Source: Deltaproteobacteria bacterium (lineage in GTDB: Bacteria > Myxococcota_A > Polyangia > Polyangiales > Houyiibacteriaceae). From it: a DNA stretch of 64,000 nucleotides. The notes beneath the pieces were generated by a model. That model saw only the letters and a program-made list of their open reading frames with translations. It did not search any database and was not told where the DNA came from. The translations under genes and the position numbers were made by a program. The stretch spans positions 640,014 through 704,013 of the forward strand of contig JAEPMI010000004.1 in assembly GCA_017644045.1 (NCBI GenBank), written 5' to 3'. Below are positions 18,862 through 29,413 of the stretch, one piece after another. Within the stretch, counting starts at the first letter, position 1. Every line of letters begins with the position of its first letter.

Positions 18862-20712
18862 CTAGAACGTCAAGCCGGCCCGAATCCGTCCCAGAAAGAC
18901 TGGATCCATTCCCTGGCCCGTGGCGTCGTCGAACGCCTTGCCAGGGAACAACACGCCACCATCCGCCCCGAGCTGGAGGGTGACGTCATAGGGGAGCTTC
19001 TTGGTGAAGAGCACCATCGCGTCGAGCTCGAGCCCGAGGTCGCGAGCGCGCGGGTCGCCGCCGAGGTAGTTGGCGGAGCGCGACTGCGAGCGCTGTTGGT
19101 AGGGGTCGACCACGTCGGAGGTCGCCCGAGCCCAGAGCCAGCCGAGCCGGATGTTCATGAAGTCGACCGGCCGGATGTCCCACCAGTTGAAGATGTAGGT
19201 CGCGCCCGCGACGCCGCCGTCGGTCGGCAGGAGCTGACTGCCCGGCGAAGGGCGCGCCGAGAGCTCGTCGCTGCCGGCGAGGGTCGCGCTCCGCGCGGTC
19301 TGCCAGGCCATGAGCTCGGGGAAGAGGATCAGACCGATGCGGTGGTCCGGGTGCATCGTCGCCCGGCGCTGGACCGAGTCCTCGGTGTTCGAGTCACCCG
19401 AGGTGTAGCCGGCCTCGAAGAAGCCATCGACGATCTTGCCCCGGCGGCCGGCCTGCGCGGCCCACATCCACTGGCGCACGTCGTGCGTCGGGTTGTCCAC
19501 GCTCCGGGTGAGCGTGGTCTCGCCGCGGAGGTGCACGCCCTCGAAGGCGAGCTCGATGTCGCCACCGGCGGGGTCCTCGAACTCCCACTGCGCGAAGAGG
19601 TCCAGGATCCAGACGTCGAGCGAGTCGTCGCTGAAAGACTCGCCGTCGAGCGCGTCGACCTCGTTGCGCTGCGAGCGATAGACGACGTACGCACCGATCG
19701 TCTTGGTCTGGCCGTCGCCATAGAACGCCGCGAGCACGGCCTGCAGCGCGCGCTCGCCATCACCGAGGCTCGCGACCGGGTCGCGATAGACCACGTCGCC
19801 GGCGATGGCGACGGTGAAGGGCGTGTCCTCGCCGAGCGGGCGAGTCGCGAAGAGCAGGCGGATGTTCGAGTTGCCATAGCGGTAGTCGCCGAAGGGCGAC
19901 CAGCGCGTGCCGTCGTTCGCGAGGAGCCCGAGGCCCCAGTGGGACGGCTGGAGACCGGCTCGGAACACGCCGATGGGCGAGCGCCACTCGCCGTAGAGCC
20001 AGCGGAGCTCGAGGCCGCGACCGTCGAAGGCGGTTTCGCCATCGCGCGGGAGCTCCGCGGCCGAGACGCCCTGGGCTTCGTCGCCTACGATCATGCCGTC
20101 GGCGACGTCGAGCTGCGCATGGAACGCGAAGACGTTGCCGAGCTCGAGCTTGCCGGTCGCGCGGAGCCACTGATTGGCCCAGTAGTTCTGGCCGAGCTCG
20201 GTGGGGAGGCCGGTCCGCTCCTGCGTCTGGAGCGGGATGTCGCTCATCATGTTGAAGCGGAGCCGGTACTCGCCGTGGAGCGAGACGGAGGGCGCATAGC
20301 GGCTGTCGCGGCGCTCCTCCTGGATGGCCGTTCGCTGCGCGTCGGTGCGAGCGTTGTCGAGCTCGTCTTCCGGCTCGGGCTCCGGCTCGAGGTCGGCGGC
20401 GGGGGCGCCGAGGTTGGGCTCGGGTTCCTCGGGCTCCGACCCCTGATCGCCGGACTCCGACTCCCGATCGCCAGACTCCGACTCCGACTCCTGATCGCCG
20501 GACTCCGACTCCTGATCGCCGGACTCCGACTCCGACTCCGACTCCGATGCCGACTCCGGCTCGCCGGACTCCGACTCGGACGCCGGCTCCTGATCGGCCC
20601 CCGACTCCGTGGCCGGCTCCGAATCCGACTCCGACTGGGCGAACGCAGGACTGGCGAAGCCCAGGAAGAGAAGCGCGGCAGCCGCGGTTGCCGGTGAGAC
20701 GCGGTGAATCAC
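18862..20712 (-). CDS. outer-membrane beta-barrel protein with Ser/Glu repeat linker
   Basis: First gene of a four-gene minus-strand operon; 616 residues. The GTG start gives a clean Sec signal ending ASPAFAQ; an open frame extends 72 codons further but looks non-coding. After the signal comes a roughly 90-residue low-complexity linker of repeated E-S-E-S-G-D-Q units, then a barrel (VSLHGEYRLRFNMMSD, GLELRWLYGEWRSPIGVFRAGLQ) ending in phenylalanine (RIRAGLTF). It shares the S-x-W-G-x-G-L-L-x-N-D-G motif with the operon's second barrel, so the two are paralogues flanking a ceramidase-like enzyme. Divergent from a lipoprotein gene across about 115 bases. Confidence 0.75.
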   Translation of the reverse strand: MIHRVSPATAAAALLFLGFASPAFAQSESDSEPATESGADQEPASESESGEPESASESESESESGDQESESGDQESESESGDRESESGDQGSEPEEPEPNLGAPAADLEPEPEPEDELDNARTDAQRTAIQEERRDSRYAPSVSLHGEYRLRFNMMSDIPLQTQERTGLPTELGQNYWANQWLRATGKLELGNVFAFHAQLDVADGMIVGDEAQGVSAAELPRDGETAFDGRGLELRWLYGEWRSPIGVFRAGLQPSHWGLGLLANDGTRWSPFGDYRYGNSNIRLLFATRPLGEDTPFTVAIAGDVVYRDPVASLGDGERALQAVLAAFYGDGQTKTIGAYVVYRSQRNEVDALDGESFSDDSLDVWILDLFAQWEFEDPAGGDIELAFEGVHLRGETTLTRSVDNPTHDVRQWMWAAQAGRRGKIVDGFFEAGYTSGDSNTEDSVQRRATMHPDHRIGLILFPELMAWQTARSATLAGSDELSARPSPGSQLLPTDGGVAGATYIFNWWDIRPVDFMNIRLGWLWARATSDVVDPYQQRSQSRSANYLGGDPRARDLGLELDAMVLFTKKLPYDVTLQLGADGGVLFPGKAFDDATGQGMDPVFLGRIRAGLTF

Positions 20713-20827
20713 GCCGGGACGATAGGCGGCCGGAGGGCCCCATGACAACGATGACGTCTTACAGCTGGCACGATGCCCTGGCGGCCCCCCGGGACGCCAC
20801 AGGTCCTCGGTGATACGGTCCTCGGCG

Positions 20828-22609
20828 ATGCGCGCCCGCCCCGGCCCCACGCTCGCGTCGATTCTCGGCGCCACGCTCCTCTTCGCGGTCATCGGCTGCG
20901 GCGACGACGACGGGCCCCTGGTCCCCATTCGGGAGCAAACCTCCGCCGATGACGCCCCGGTTCGCGACGTCGACCGGGAGCTGCCCGTCTCCCGCGAGCT
21001 CCAGGGTCAGCCGATCGTCCACGTCGAGGGCGCGCCGGTCGAGCTGGCCGGCGGCGCGCTCCACGCGCTGCTCACCCAGGACTTGGACGGCGACGAAGAT
21101 CGCGACGCGATGGTCCTCGGGGTGAACCCCGAGGGCGAGGTCGTGCTGGGCCTCGGGCGCCGACAGGGCAACGCCTTTCGCAACCAGGAGCTCGCGTCGC
21201 TGCTCCCCCGGAAGGCAGTCGGCGAGCTGGCGACGGTGTGCGTCGTCGAGCGCGCGGAGATCCGCTTCCTGAGCTCGAGCTGGGCCCACGCCGAGGCCGC
21301 GCTGCAGTGTGGCGAGCCCGGTGACCTCGCCGACTCCGGCGGTCCGCCGCAGGATCCGGTCCCGGTCTCGGCCCATTTCTTCATCGAGGTCGGCGCCGGC
21401 ACGCCGCGCGTGAAGGAGCGCTTCCTCGTCGCGCGCGGCCTGGCCCTCACACCGGAGCTCGGCGACCTCGACGAAGACGGCCACCCCGACTTCACCCTCC
21501 ACCTGACGGGCCCGGATGGCCTCACGGTCGATCTGCCGCTCAAGGATCGTGCGGCCGGTCTGATCCTGGACCCGGCTCCGGCCCTCGAGATGTTGAGCGG
21601 CCGACTCGAGGAGGCCGAGGGGGCGATCGCGAACGATCCGACCGGCGCGGCCGAGCAAGCGGATCGACTGGTGGCCTGGAACCGGCTGCTCTGCCGCGGC
21701 TTCGATCCAGCCACACCCGAAGCCTTTCACGTGGGCGACCAGGGCGGCCTCCGTTGTCCGACCGCGGAGCGCGCAGGCCGGCTGGATCTCGTCGCTCGGC
21801 TCCGGGCCGGGGACTTCGTGGGAGCGGTCGAGCTGCTCGATCGGATGGCGCCGAGCGCGCGCAGCGCCGCGCTCGCGAGCGAGGCCGCGACCGCCGCGTT
21901 GGCCACCGTCCGCGAGAGCGGGCTCACCACCACGGAGCTCGCGCGCCGGGGTGACGGCGACCTGGTCTTCCGCGACGACGCCACGCTGGCGCTCCTCGAC
22001 GAGCCGCCGGTCCGCTTCGCCCTCCCGGGCGGCGCGCGTACGCCCGACCCGGGCGTGCCGGCCATCCTCGATCCCAGTGGTCAGTACTCGGCCCGGCTCA
22101 GCCGACGCTGTGCGGGCCTCGAGCTCGAGATCGTCGACGGCTTCTCCCCCGGCCCGGCCCAGACCCGCTATCAGGTCGTGGATCTGCCGGCGCCCGCACC
22201 CTGTGAGGGCACGCCGGAAGACGCGAGCCACCCGTGGCGCATCCTCGGTTGGGCACCGCAGGGCCTGGTGCTCGGGGCTCCCGGTCGGCGTCGCGTCGCC
22301 GGGGTCGTCGCGGGTCCCCGGGTCGAATCGGCGGAAGATCTGGGGCTCACGACGCCGCCGCCCGCGCCCCTTCGAGGCCCGCGGATCACACCGTCCGGGA
22401 CCGTCTGGATCCTGGAGACCCCCCTGGGCGTGATGCGCTACGAGGGCGCCCGCATGAAGCTCTGGTGGCCGGAGGACTGGCCGCTCGGCGAGCGTGCCGA
22501 AGCGGTCGCGATCTCTCCGGACGGCACCCGCATCGCCATCCGGCGGGCGGATGGACGCACGGCCGTGCTGGAGGCGGCGAGCGGTGACGATCCACCTGCA
22601 GCGGAATAG
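20828..22609 (+). CDS. lipoprotein with Ca-binding-like DxDxD motifs
   Basis: A 593-residue lipoprotein of unknown function (MRARPGPTLASILGATLLFAVIGC, followed by GDDDG). Two segments resemble FG-GAP/VCBS calcium loops (LTQDLDGDEDRDAMVL and GDLDEDGHPDFTLHL). The middle part, with LLDRMAPSARSAAL and similar segments, appears helical, and the C-terminus looks like WD/propeller strands (AVAISPDGTRIAIRRADGRTAVLEA). A second ATG-proximal start six codons upstream is possible, but the chosen one starts the signal. It is divergent from the barrel operon and followed after 124 bases by a beta-propeller lipoprotein on the same strand. Confidence 0.75.
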   Translation: MRARPGPTLASILGATLLFAVIGCGDDDGPLVPIREQTSADDAPVRDVDRELPVSRELQGQPIVHVEGAPVELAGGALHALLTQDLDGDEDRDAMVLGVNPEGEVVLGLGRRQGNAFRNQELASLLPRKAVGELATVCVVERAEIRFLSSSWAHAEAALQCGEPGDLADSGGPPQDPVPVSAHFFIEVGAGTPRVKERFLVARGLALTPELGDLDEDGHPDFTLHLTGPDGLTVDLPLKDRAAGLILDPAPALEMLSGRLEEAEGAIANDPTGAAEQADRLVAWNRLLCRGFDPATPEAFHVGDQGGLRCPTAERAGRLDLVARLRAGDFVGAVELLDRMAPSARSAALASEAATAALATVRESGLTTTELARRGDGDLVFRDDATLALLDEPPVRFALPGGARTPDPGVPAILDPSGQYSARLSRRCAGLELEIVDGFSPGPAQTRYQVVDLPAPAPCEGTPEDASHPWRILGWAPQGLVLGAPGRRRVAGVVAGPRVESAEDLGLTTPPPAPLRGPRITPSGTVWILETPLGVMRYEGARMKLWWPEDWPLGERAEAVAISPDGTRIAIRRADGRTAVLEAASGDDPPAAE

Positions 22610-22733
22610 ACGGCACGTGGACGAAGGTCGACGCCACGGCCCTGCACTGCTATGGGAGGGCCGCGCACGCCTCGCGACCTCGTGACGGCCGCGCACACCG
22701 TAGCCGACCCGAGGGTCGCGCACGGACCGCTGA

Positions 22734-24029
22734 ATGCGTCGACTCCATCCCATCACCCTGCTCTTCGTCGCCCAGCTCCTCGCGAGCTGCGGAGCGCGGC
22801 AGGATCCTTCTCCGGCGCCGTGCATGTCGGACCGAGAGTGCGTGGCCGACCGCATCTGCCACGCGGGGCGCTGCCGCTTCCTCGAGGAGGTGCGCGCCGA
22901 GCTCGCGACCGAGAGCGCAGGGACGCCTCCCGACGCTGGCGTGGAGACCCACGCCGGTGGCGAAGATCCGGCGGACGCCGGAACCGAGTCCGTCGAGCCG
23001 CTGGTCGTCGATCATCCCATGTTCATGGGTGGCCCGACCCATCGTGGGCGCAGCCCGCACACCGGCCCGACCGAAGAGCCGTCGGTGGTCTGGTCCCACC
23101 GCACCGGCGCTCGCGTCTTCGCGTCGCCGGTCGTCGGCACGGACGGCACCCTCTACATCGGCTCCCTCGATCGAACCTTCGCCGCGGTCGACCGGGCCGG
23201 TACGCTGAAGTGGCGCTTCACCGCCGGGGACAAGATCTACGCCTCTGCCGCGCTCGCGCCCGATGGCACCGTCTACGTGGGCAGTGAGGACGGTATCGTC
23301 ACCGCGCTCACCTCGACCGGCACGGTCCGCTGGCGCGTGGACCTCGAGCACTCGATCGACGCCAGCCCGACCGTGGGCCCCGACGGGACGCTCTATGTGG
23401 CCGCCGACGGCGTCTACGCCATCGACCCGGCGGGCGCCGTCGCGTGGCACCACCCGACCGCGGGCCACGTCCGCAGCTCGCCGGTGCTGCACCCCGCAGG
23501 GCTCGTCATCGTCGGCTCCTCAGAGGGCAAGGTCCTCGCGCTGACCACCCGCGGCGAGGTCGCCTGGGAGACCGCAGCGGGCGCCAGCATCGACGGCGGA
23601 GCCAGCGTCGGCGAAGACGGAACCATTTACATCGGGACCGATCGTGGTCACCTGTTGGCCCTGAGTGCGCAGGGACAGGTTCGCTGGCGGTACGAAACCG
23701 GCGACGACGTCCGCGCGACTCCGGCCATCGCGGCCGACGGCACGATCGTCGTCGGCTCCTACGATCGCTACCTCTACGCCATCACGCCCGACGGAACGCT
23801 CCGCTGGCGTGCCCCCACCACCGGTCGCATCCGGGCCTCGGCCCGCATCGACGCTCGAGGAACCATTTACGTCGGTAGCCAGGACGACTTTCTCTACGCC
23901 GTGTCACCGACCGGCGAGATCCTCTGGCGCTTCAACATCGGTCAGGACATCGACTCGACCGCCGCCCTCGGGAGCGATGGAACGCTCTACGTGGGCGCGG
24001 ACGATGGTGCGCTGCACGCCTTGCGGTGA
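22734..24029 (+). CDS. PQQ-type beta-propeller lipoprotein
   Basis: A 431-residue lipoprotein (MRRLHPITLLFVAQLLASC). A short Cys-rich module follows (PCMSDRECVADRICHAGRC), then a Gly/Asp linker and about eight blades of a PQQ-like/BamB-like propeller. Each blade repeats D-G-T-x-Y-V/I-G-S-x-D, A-L/A-V/I, then G-x-x-x-W-R. No catalytic residues of quinoprotein dehydrogenases are seen, so a binding or scaffold role is more likely than oxidation. The repeat count was made by eye. The start is an ATG with a clear signal peptide and no strong Shine-Dalgarno. Confidence 0.85.
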   Translation: MRRLHPITLLFVAQLLASCGARQDPSPAPCMSDRECVADRICHAGRCRFLEEVRAELATESAGTPPDAGVETHAGGEDPADAGTESVEPLVVDHPMFMGGPTHRGRSPHTGPTEEPSVVWSHRTGARVFASPVVGTDGTLYIGSLDRTFAAVDRAGTLKWRFTAGDKIYASAALAPDGTVYVGSEDGIVTALTSTGTVRWRVDLEHSIDASPTVGPDGTLYVAADGVYAIDPAGAVAWHHPTAGHVRSSPVLHPAGLVIVGSSEGKVLALTTRGEVAWETAAGASIDGGASVGEDGTIYIGTDRGHLLALSAQGQVRWRYETGDDVRATPAIAADGTIVVGSYDRYLYAITPDGTLRWRAPTTGRIRASARIDARGTIYVGSQDDFLYAVSPTGEILWRFNIGQDIDSTAALGSDGTLYVGADDGALHALR

Positions 24030-24173
24030 ACCCGCGCGGCAGCGCACCCCCTTGCGCCCGACCTTCCATATCCGAAGACTCCGCTTGCGGAAACCCCGGC
24101 GAACCCCGCCGATAGACTAGAAAGAACCTCGCCGAGCGAGCCCGACGGAGCCGGGCCCCGGTGAGTACCCAAC

Positions 24174-26564
24174 ATGAAGAAGATTGAACGAGAGGCCGTC
24201 ATGGAGGCCCTCCGCGAGCACGCGCCCCGCGCGCAGCACGTGGCGGAGCTCTGCGGCCGCATGAAGATTTCGAAGAAGCGCAAGGACGAGGTCCTGGACG
24301 CGCTCGACGAGCTGGTGAAGCTCGGCATGGTCACCGAGATGCCCGGACTGCGCTTCCGCATCCGCCGGCAGCGACCGATGCCGACGCTGGACGCGATCCA
24401 GCGCCCGCCGGTGTCGAAGGTGCGTGGCGTCATGAACCGAAACCCGAAGGGGTTCGCGTTCCTCACGCCCGAGGAGGGTGGCGAGGACGTGTTCATCCCG
24501 CCGCGCTTCCAGGGCGCCGCGCTCCATGGCGACCGCGTCGAGATCCTGGCCAAGCCCTCGCCCAAGGGACGGGAGGGCAAGGTCGTGCAGGTGCTCGAGC
24601 GCCGGCCCTCACGCTTCACCGCGACCCTCGAGAAACGCGGCAAGCGTGCGTGGCTCACGCCCGACGACCCGCGCCTTCCCGACCGCATCGAGCTGATCGG
24701 TGACGTCCCGAAGGGCAAGACGCGCGACATGGCGGTCATCGCCACCATGAAGCGCTTCCCGCAGGACACGGACGACATGCCGGGCGCGGAGGTCGTCGAC
24801 ATCCTCGGCGTGCAGGGCATGACCGCCGTCGAGGTCATGAAGATCAAGATCCGCGAGGGCGTCGTCGAGGAGTTCGACGAGCGCGTGCTCGCGGAGGCGC
24901 GGGACGTGCCCGACGAGGTGCCGGAAGAGGACAAGGTGGGTCGACGCGACCTGCGTGACCTCGATCTGTGCACCATCGACCCGGAGGATGCGCGCGACCA
25001 CGACGACGCGATCTACTGCGAGCGCACCAAGAGCGGCTGGCGAGTGGTCGTGGCCATCGCCGACGTCGCCCACTACGTGCGACCGGGCACCGCGATCGAC
25101 GCCTCGGCGCTCGAGCGTGGCTGCAGCATCTACCTTCCGGACCGAGCGATCCCGATGCTCCCGCGGGAGCTCTCCTCGCACCTCGCCTCGCTGATCCCGG
25201 ACACGGACCGGCTCTGCATGGGCGTGGAGATCAACGTCACCCGTCGCGGCAAGGTCCGAAGCGCGCAGCTCTTCGAGGGCGTGATGCGCTCCCGCGCGAA
25301 GCTGACTTACCGCGGCGTGGCTCGGGCGCTCGGTCTGACCGACAAGGTGCGCAGCCAGCCGGAGGCGGAGAAGCGGCGCGAGAACCTCGAGCAGCTCAAG
25401 GAGCTGGCGATGGTGCTCCGCAAGAAGCGCCACGACCGCGGCGCGCTCGAGCTCGACCTGCCGGAGCCGAAGGTCATTCTCGACCAGCACGGCGTCGAGC
25501 CCATCGACGTGCAGCGCTCGAAGGCCGACCCGGGTGTGAAGGTCGCGTACCAGATGGTCGAGGAGATGATGCTCCTCGCCAACGAGACCGTCGCCGCCGA
25601 GCTGAAGAAGCGCGACGTGCCGGCGATCTACCGGATCCACGGCAAGCCGGACGAGAAGAAGATCATGAACTTCTCGCAGCTCGCGGCCGCCCTCGGCCAC
25701 GACCTGAGCGTCGACGACGCCCGCGACCCGAAGGAGCTCACGAGCTTCCTGAAGCGGATCGAGGGCAGCGACGAGGCCGACGTCCTGCAGTACCTCCTGC
25801 TCCGCTCGATGCAGCAGGCGGTCTACGGCATCGACTCGGAGACCGGTCACTTCGGTCTCGCGACGAAGGACTACCTGCACTTCACGTCGCCCATCCGGCG
25901 CTACCCCGACCTCGCGGTGCACCGGGTGCTCAAGAAGGTGCTCCGCGGCGAGCCGATCGACGCGGTCACCCTCAGGCCGCACCTCGCGTCGATCGCGGCG
26001 CGCTCCAGCCAGCTCGAGCGCCGGGCCTTCGTGGTCGAGCGCGACGTGGTGAACCTCTACCGTGCGATCCTCATGCGGGACCGCGTCGGTGAGGACTTCG
26101 ACGGGCGCATCGCGTCGGTCGACCGCTACGGTGTCCGAGTCGCCTTCGACGACCCCTACGTCGAGGCGCTCATCCCGCTCGAGGCGCTCGACGACGACTA
26201 CTACGAGCTCGACGAGCTCGGCATCCGACTCGTCGGTGCCCGCACCGCGCAGATCTACGAGCTCGGTGAGCGCATCCAGGTCGAGCTCGAGGACGTGAAC
26301 ATCGCGGGCCGCGAGATCCGCGCGCTCCCCACGACCCTCGACCAGCGCAAGACCCAGCGCCGCACGAAGACCCGCGGCCGCGGTCGCGACCGTGGCCCGA
26401 AGGGCAAGGACGACTCGCGCAAGGGCGGCAGCGGCAAGGGCGGCAGCCGCCGCAACCGCAGCGACGCCGGCAAGCGAGCCCGTGGCGCCAGCAAGGGCGG
26501 CAAGGGCAAGGGCGGAAAGAAGAGCGGCGGAACGCGGAAGCGTCGGTCGCGCACCAAGCGCTGA
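24174..26564 (+). CDS. rnr: ribonuclease R
   Basis: Processive 3'-5' exoribonuclease of 796 residues acting on structured RNA. The N-terminal winged-helix region (about 1-70, MKKIEREAVMEALREHAPRA) is followed by cold-shock domains (GFAFLTPEEGGEDVFIPP), the RNB catalytic core with DPEDARDHDD (269-278) and HFTSPIRRYPDLAVHR, an S1 domain (FDGRIASVDRYGVRVAF) and a highly basic Lys/Gly/Arg-rich tail of about 70 residues. All metal-binding aspartates of the RNB motif are present. The tail is typical of RNase R but long and repetitive here (KGGSGKGGS). The gene is preceded by about 140 bases without evident features. Confidence 0.95.
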   Translation: MKKIEREAVMEALREHAPRAQHVAELCGRMKISKKRKDEVLDALDELVKLGMVTEMPGLRFRIRRQRPMPTLDAIQRPPVSKVRGVMNRNPKGFAFLTPEEGGEDVFIPPRFQGAALHGDRVEILAKPSPKGREGKVVQVLERRPSRFTATLEKRGKRAWLTPDDPRLPDRIELIGDVPKGKTRDMAVIATMKRFPQDTDDMPGAEVVDILGVQGMTAVEVMKIKIREGVVEEFDERVLAEARDVPDEVPEEDKVGRRDLRDLDLCTIDPEDARDHDDAIYCERTKSGWRVVVAIADVAHYVRPGTAIDASALERGCSIYLPDRAIPMLPRELSSHLASLIPDTDRLCMGVEINVTRRGKVRSAQLFEGVMRSRAKLTYRGVARALGLTDKVRSQPEAEKRRENLEQLKELAMVLRKKRHDRGALELDLPEPKVILDQHGVEPIDVQRSKADPGVKVAYQMVEEMMLLANETVAAELKKRDVPAIYRIHGKPDEKKIMNFSQLAAALGHDLSVDDARDPKELTSFLKRIEGSDEADVLQYLLLRSMQQAVYGIDSETGHFGLATKDYLHFTSPIRRYPDLAVHRVLKKVLRGEPIDAVTLRPHLASIAARSSQLERRAFVVERDVVNLYRAILMRDRVGEDFDGRIASVDRYGVRVAFDDPYVEALIPLEALDDDYYELDELGIRLVGARTAQIYELGERIQVELEDVNIAGREIRALPTTLDQRKTQRRTKTRGRGRDRGPKGKDDSRKGGSGKGGSRRNRSDAGKRARGASKGGKGKGGKKSGGTRKRRSRTKR

Positions 26565-26610
26565 GCTCGAGTAGCCAGGAAAGCCCGGGGACAGGATCAC
26601 CCCCCGCATC

Positions 26611-26627
26611 CCCCTGTTTTCCAGGGG
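26611..26627 (+). terminator. short hairpin after rnr
   Basis: CCCCTG (26611-26616) pairs with CAGGGG (26622-26627) around a TTTTC loop, 46 bases after the RNase R stop codon. It is G/C-rich but lacks a downstream U-run, so terminator function is only likely. Confidence 0.4.
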
Positions 26628-26749
26628 CCTCCGAGCACGAAATGCATTTTGTCCGCGCGGCGTCGCAGGACGGCGCGCAGAAGGTCCGGCTGCCGTCAGA
26701 GCCCAAGGACCCCAAGGGCGAGGGTGCGGGGTGTGGTAGATCCCGCGGC

Positions 26750-28099
<1,350 letters not shown>

Positions 28100-29413
28100 T
28101 CAACGGCAGGCCATCGTCTCTTCACGGGTCGTACGACTGCAGCCCGTGACCACGCTGTACCGGCAGTAGCTGAGGGTCCGAGTGAGGCCACACGCCGCGA
28201 AGTCCTCGGCCCAGAAGGTGGTGCCACTGCAGAAACGGTCACCACTGCACGCGATGATGAACGTCGGGCTGAGTGGGTAATTGGGCCGCTCGTTCCCGTC
28301 GCAGTCGTAGTCGAAGTTCGTCGCCGAGGGCTCACCGGGGATCGCGGTGGTCTGGTACATGGTCTGCCCTGGGAAGACGAGCGCGTTGTCGTCGCGGCAG
28401 TCCGTGGTGTCGAGACCGACCGGCCGCGTGTTCGTCCAACCACAGCCGCCGGACGGCGGAGGCTCGGCGCACTGCTCGCGGGTCACGCTGGTGTCGGGCG
28501 AGAACCCGTCGCCATCACAGTCGACGTACCAGACGGGAGCCGTCTCATCGACGGCCAAGTCGCAGTTGTTGTCCTTCCCGTCGCAGAGCTCCTCCGCGCC
28601 GGTATAGACCTCCGGATCGCTGTCGTCGCAGTCGTCGCCACCGCAGCTCTCCACCGCGTGGCCGTCCATGTCCATGTCGAAGGGGAGCGGGTCGTTGAAA
28701 CAGCCGTCGACCGGGTCGCAGGTGTCTTCCGTACACTCGTTGCCGTCGTCGCAGTCGAGCGTCTCGCCCGGAACGCAGGTGTTCGTCGCCGTGTCGCAGG
28801 TGTCGACGCCATCACAGACGGAGACGTCGAAGGCCTCGCAGTCGACGTCGTTCATGCACGTGACGGTGCAGTCCGGCTCGCAGCCGTCGTTCGAGACCTC
28901 GTTGCCGTCGTCACACTCCTCACCGTCGTCCGGGAGGCCGTTCCCGCAGCCGAGCGCACGACAGACGCCCGCGCGGCAGCCACCGTCCGACCCGTCTTCC
29001 TGGGTGCAGGCGGTGTCGTCGGGAGCGTCGGTCCCGAGCACGCACGTGTGGCTCGTGGTGTCGCAGCTCTCCGTCCCGTTGCAGATCGAGGCGTCCTCGC
29101 ACTCGTCGTTCGACGCGCAACTGAACTCACAGGTGCCGGGTTCGCAGCCATCGGCGGACGTCTCGTTCGCGTCGTCGCACTCCTCGCCGGCTGCGGTGTC
29201 GACGAGCCCGTCGCCGCACGTGCTGAGCGTGCACACCTGCGAGCGACAGATCGCCGCGCCATCCATCCCGTCGAGCGCGCAGGGGGTACCGTCGTCGGCC
29301 CCGGTACAGGTGGAGCCGCCTTCCTTGCCCTCGAGAGCACCGTCGACGACGAGGGAGCAGGCACTCGCGAGCGCGAGCGAGACAACCAGCGTGAACCGAG
29401 TCATGAATCCCAT
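28100..29413 (-). CDS. DUF4215 Cys-rich lipoprotein with MopE-like motif
   Basis: A 437-residue lipoprotein (MGFMTRFTLVVSLALASAC). The mature part carries two DUF4215-type modules of the form C-G-x-G-L-x-D-x-G-E-E-C-D-D (CGDGLVDTAAGEECDD, CGNGLPDDGEECDDGN), Cys-rich spacers (CNGTESCDTTSHTC), then a MopE-like acidic block (DMDMDGHAVESCGG, DCDDSDPEVYTGAEELCDG, KDNNCDLAVDE). About thirty cysteines suggest extensive disulfides. The family is frequent in myxobacterial surface proteins and often proposed to bind metal; that is not proven. The start overlaps the stop of the upstream TPR gene by one base (TGATG), so the two genes are translationally coupled. Confidence 0.8.
   Translation of the reverse strand: MGFMTRFTLVVSLALASACSLVVDGALEGKEGGSTCTGADDGTPCALDGMDGAAICRSQVCTLSTCGDGLVDTAAGEECDDANETSADGCEPGTCEFSCASNDECEDASICNGTESCDTTSHTCVLGTDAPDDTACTQEDGSDGGCRAGVCRALGCGNGLPDDGEECDDGNEVSNDGCEPDCTVTCMNDVDCEAFDVSVCDGVDTCDTATNTCVPGETLDCDDGNECTEDTCDPVDGCFNDPLPFDMDMDGHAVESCGGDDCDDSDPEVYTGAEELCDGKDNNCDLAVDETAPVWYVDCDGDGFSPDTSVTREQCAEPPPSGGCGWTNTRPVGLDTTDCRDDNALVFPGQTMYQTTAIPGEPSATNFDYDCDGNERPNYPLSPTFIIACSGDRFCSGTTFWAEDFAACGLTRTLSYCRYSVVTGCSRTTREETMACR

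Noticed and set aside
17468-18865. 465-residue plus-strand frame opposite the ceramidase-like gene
   Set aside because: The minus-strand protein has signal peptide, motifs and operon context; the plus frame has an Arg/His/Val composition typical of a shadow.
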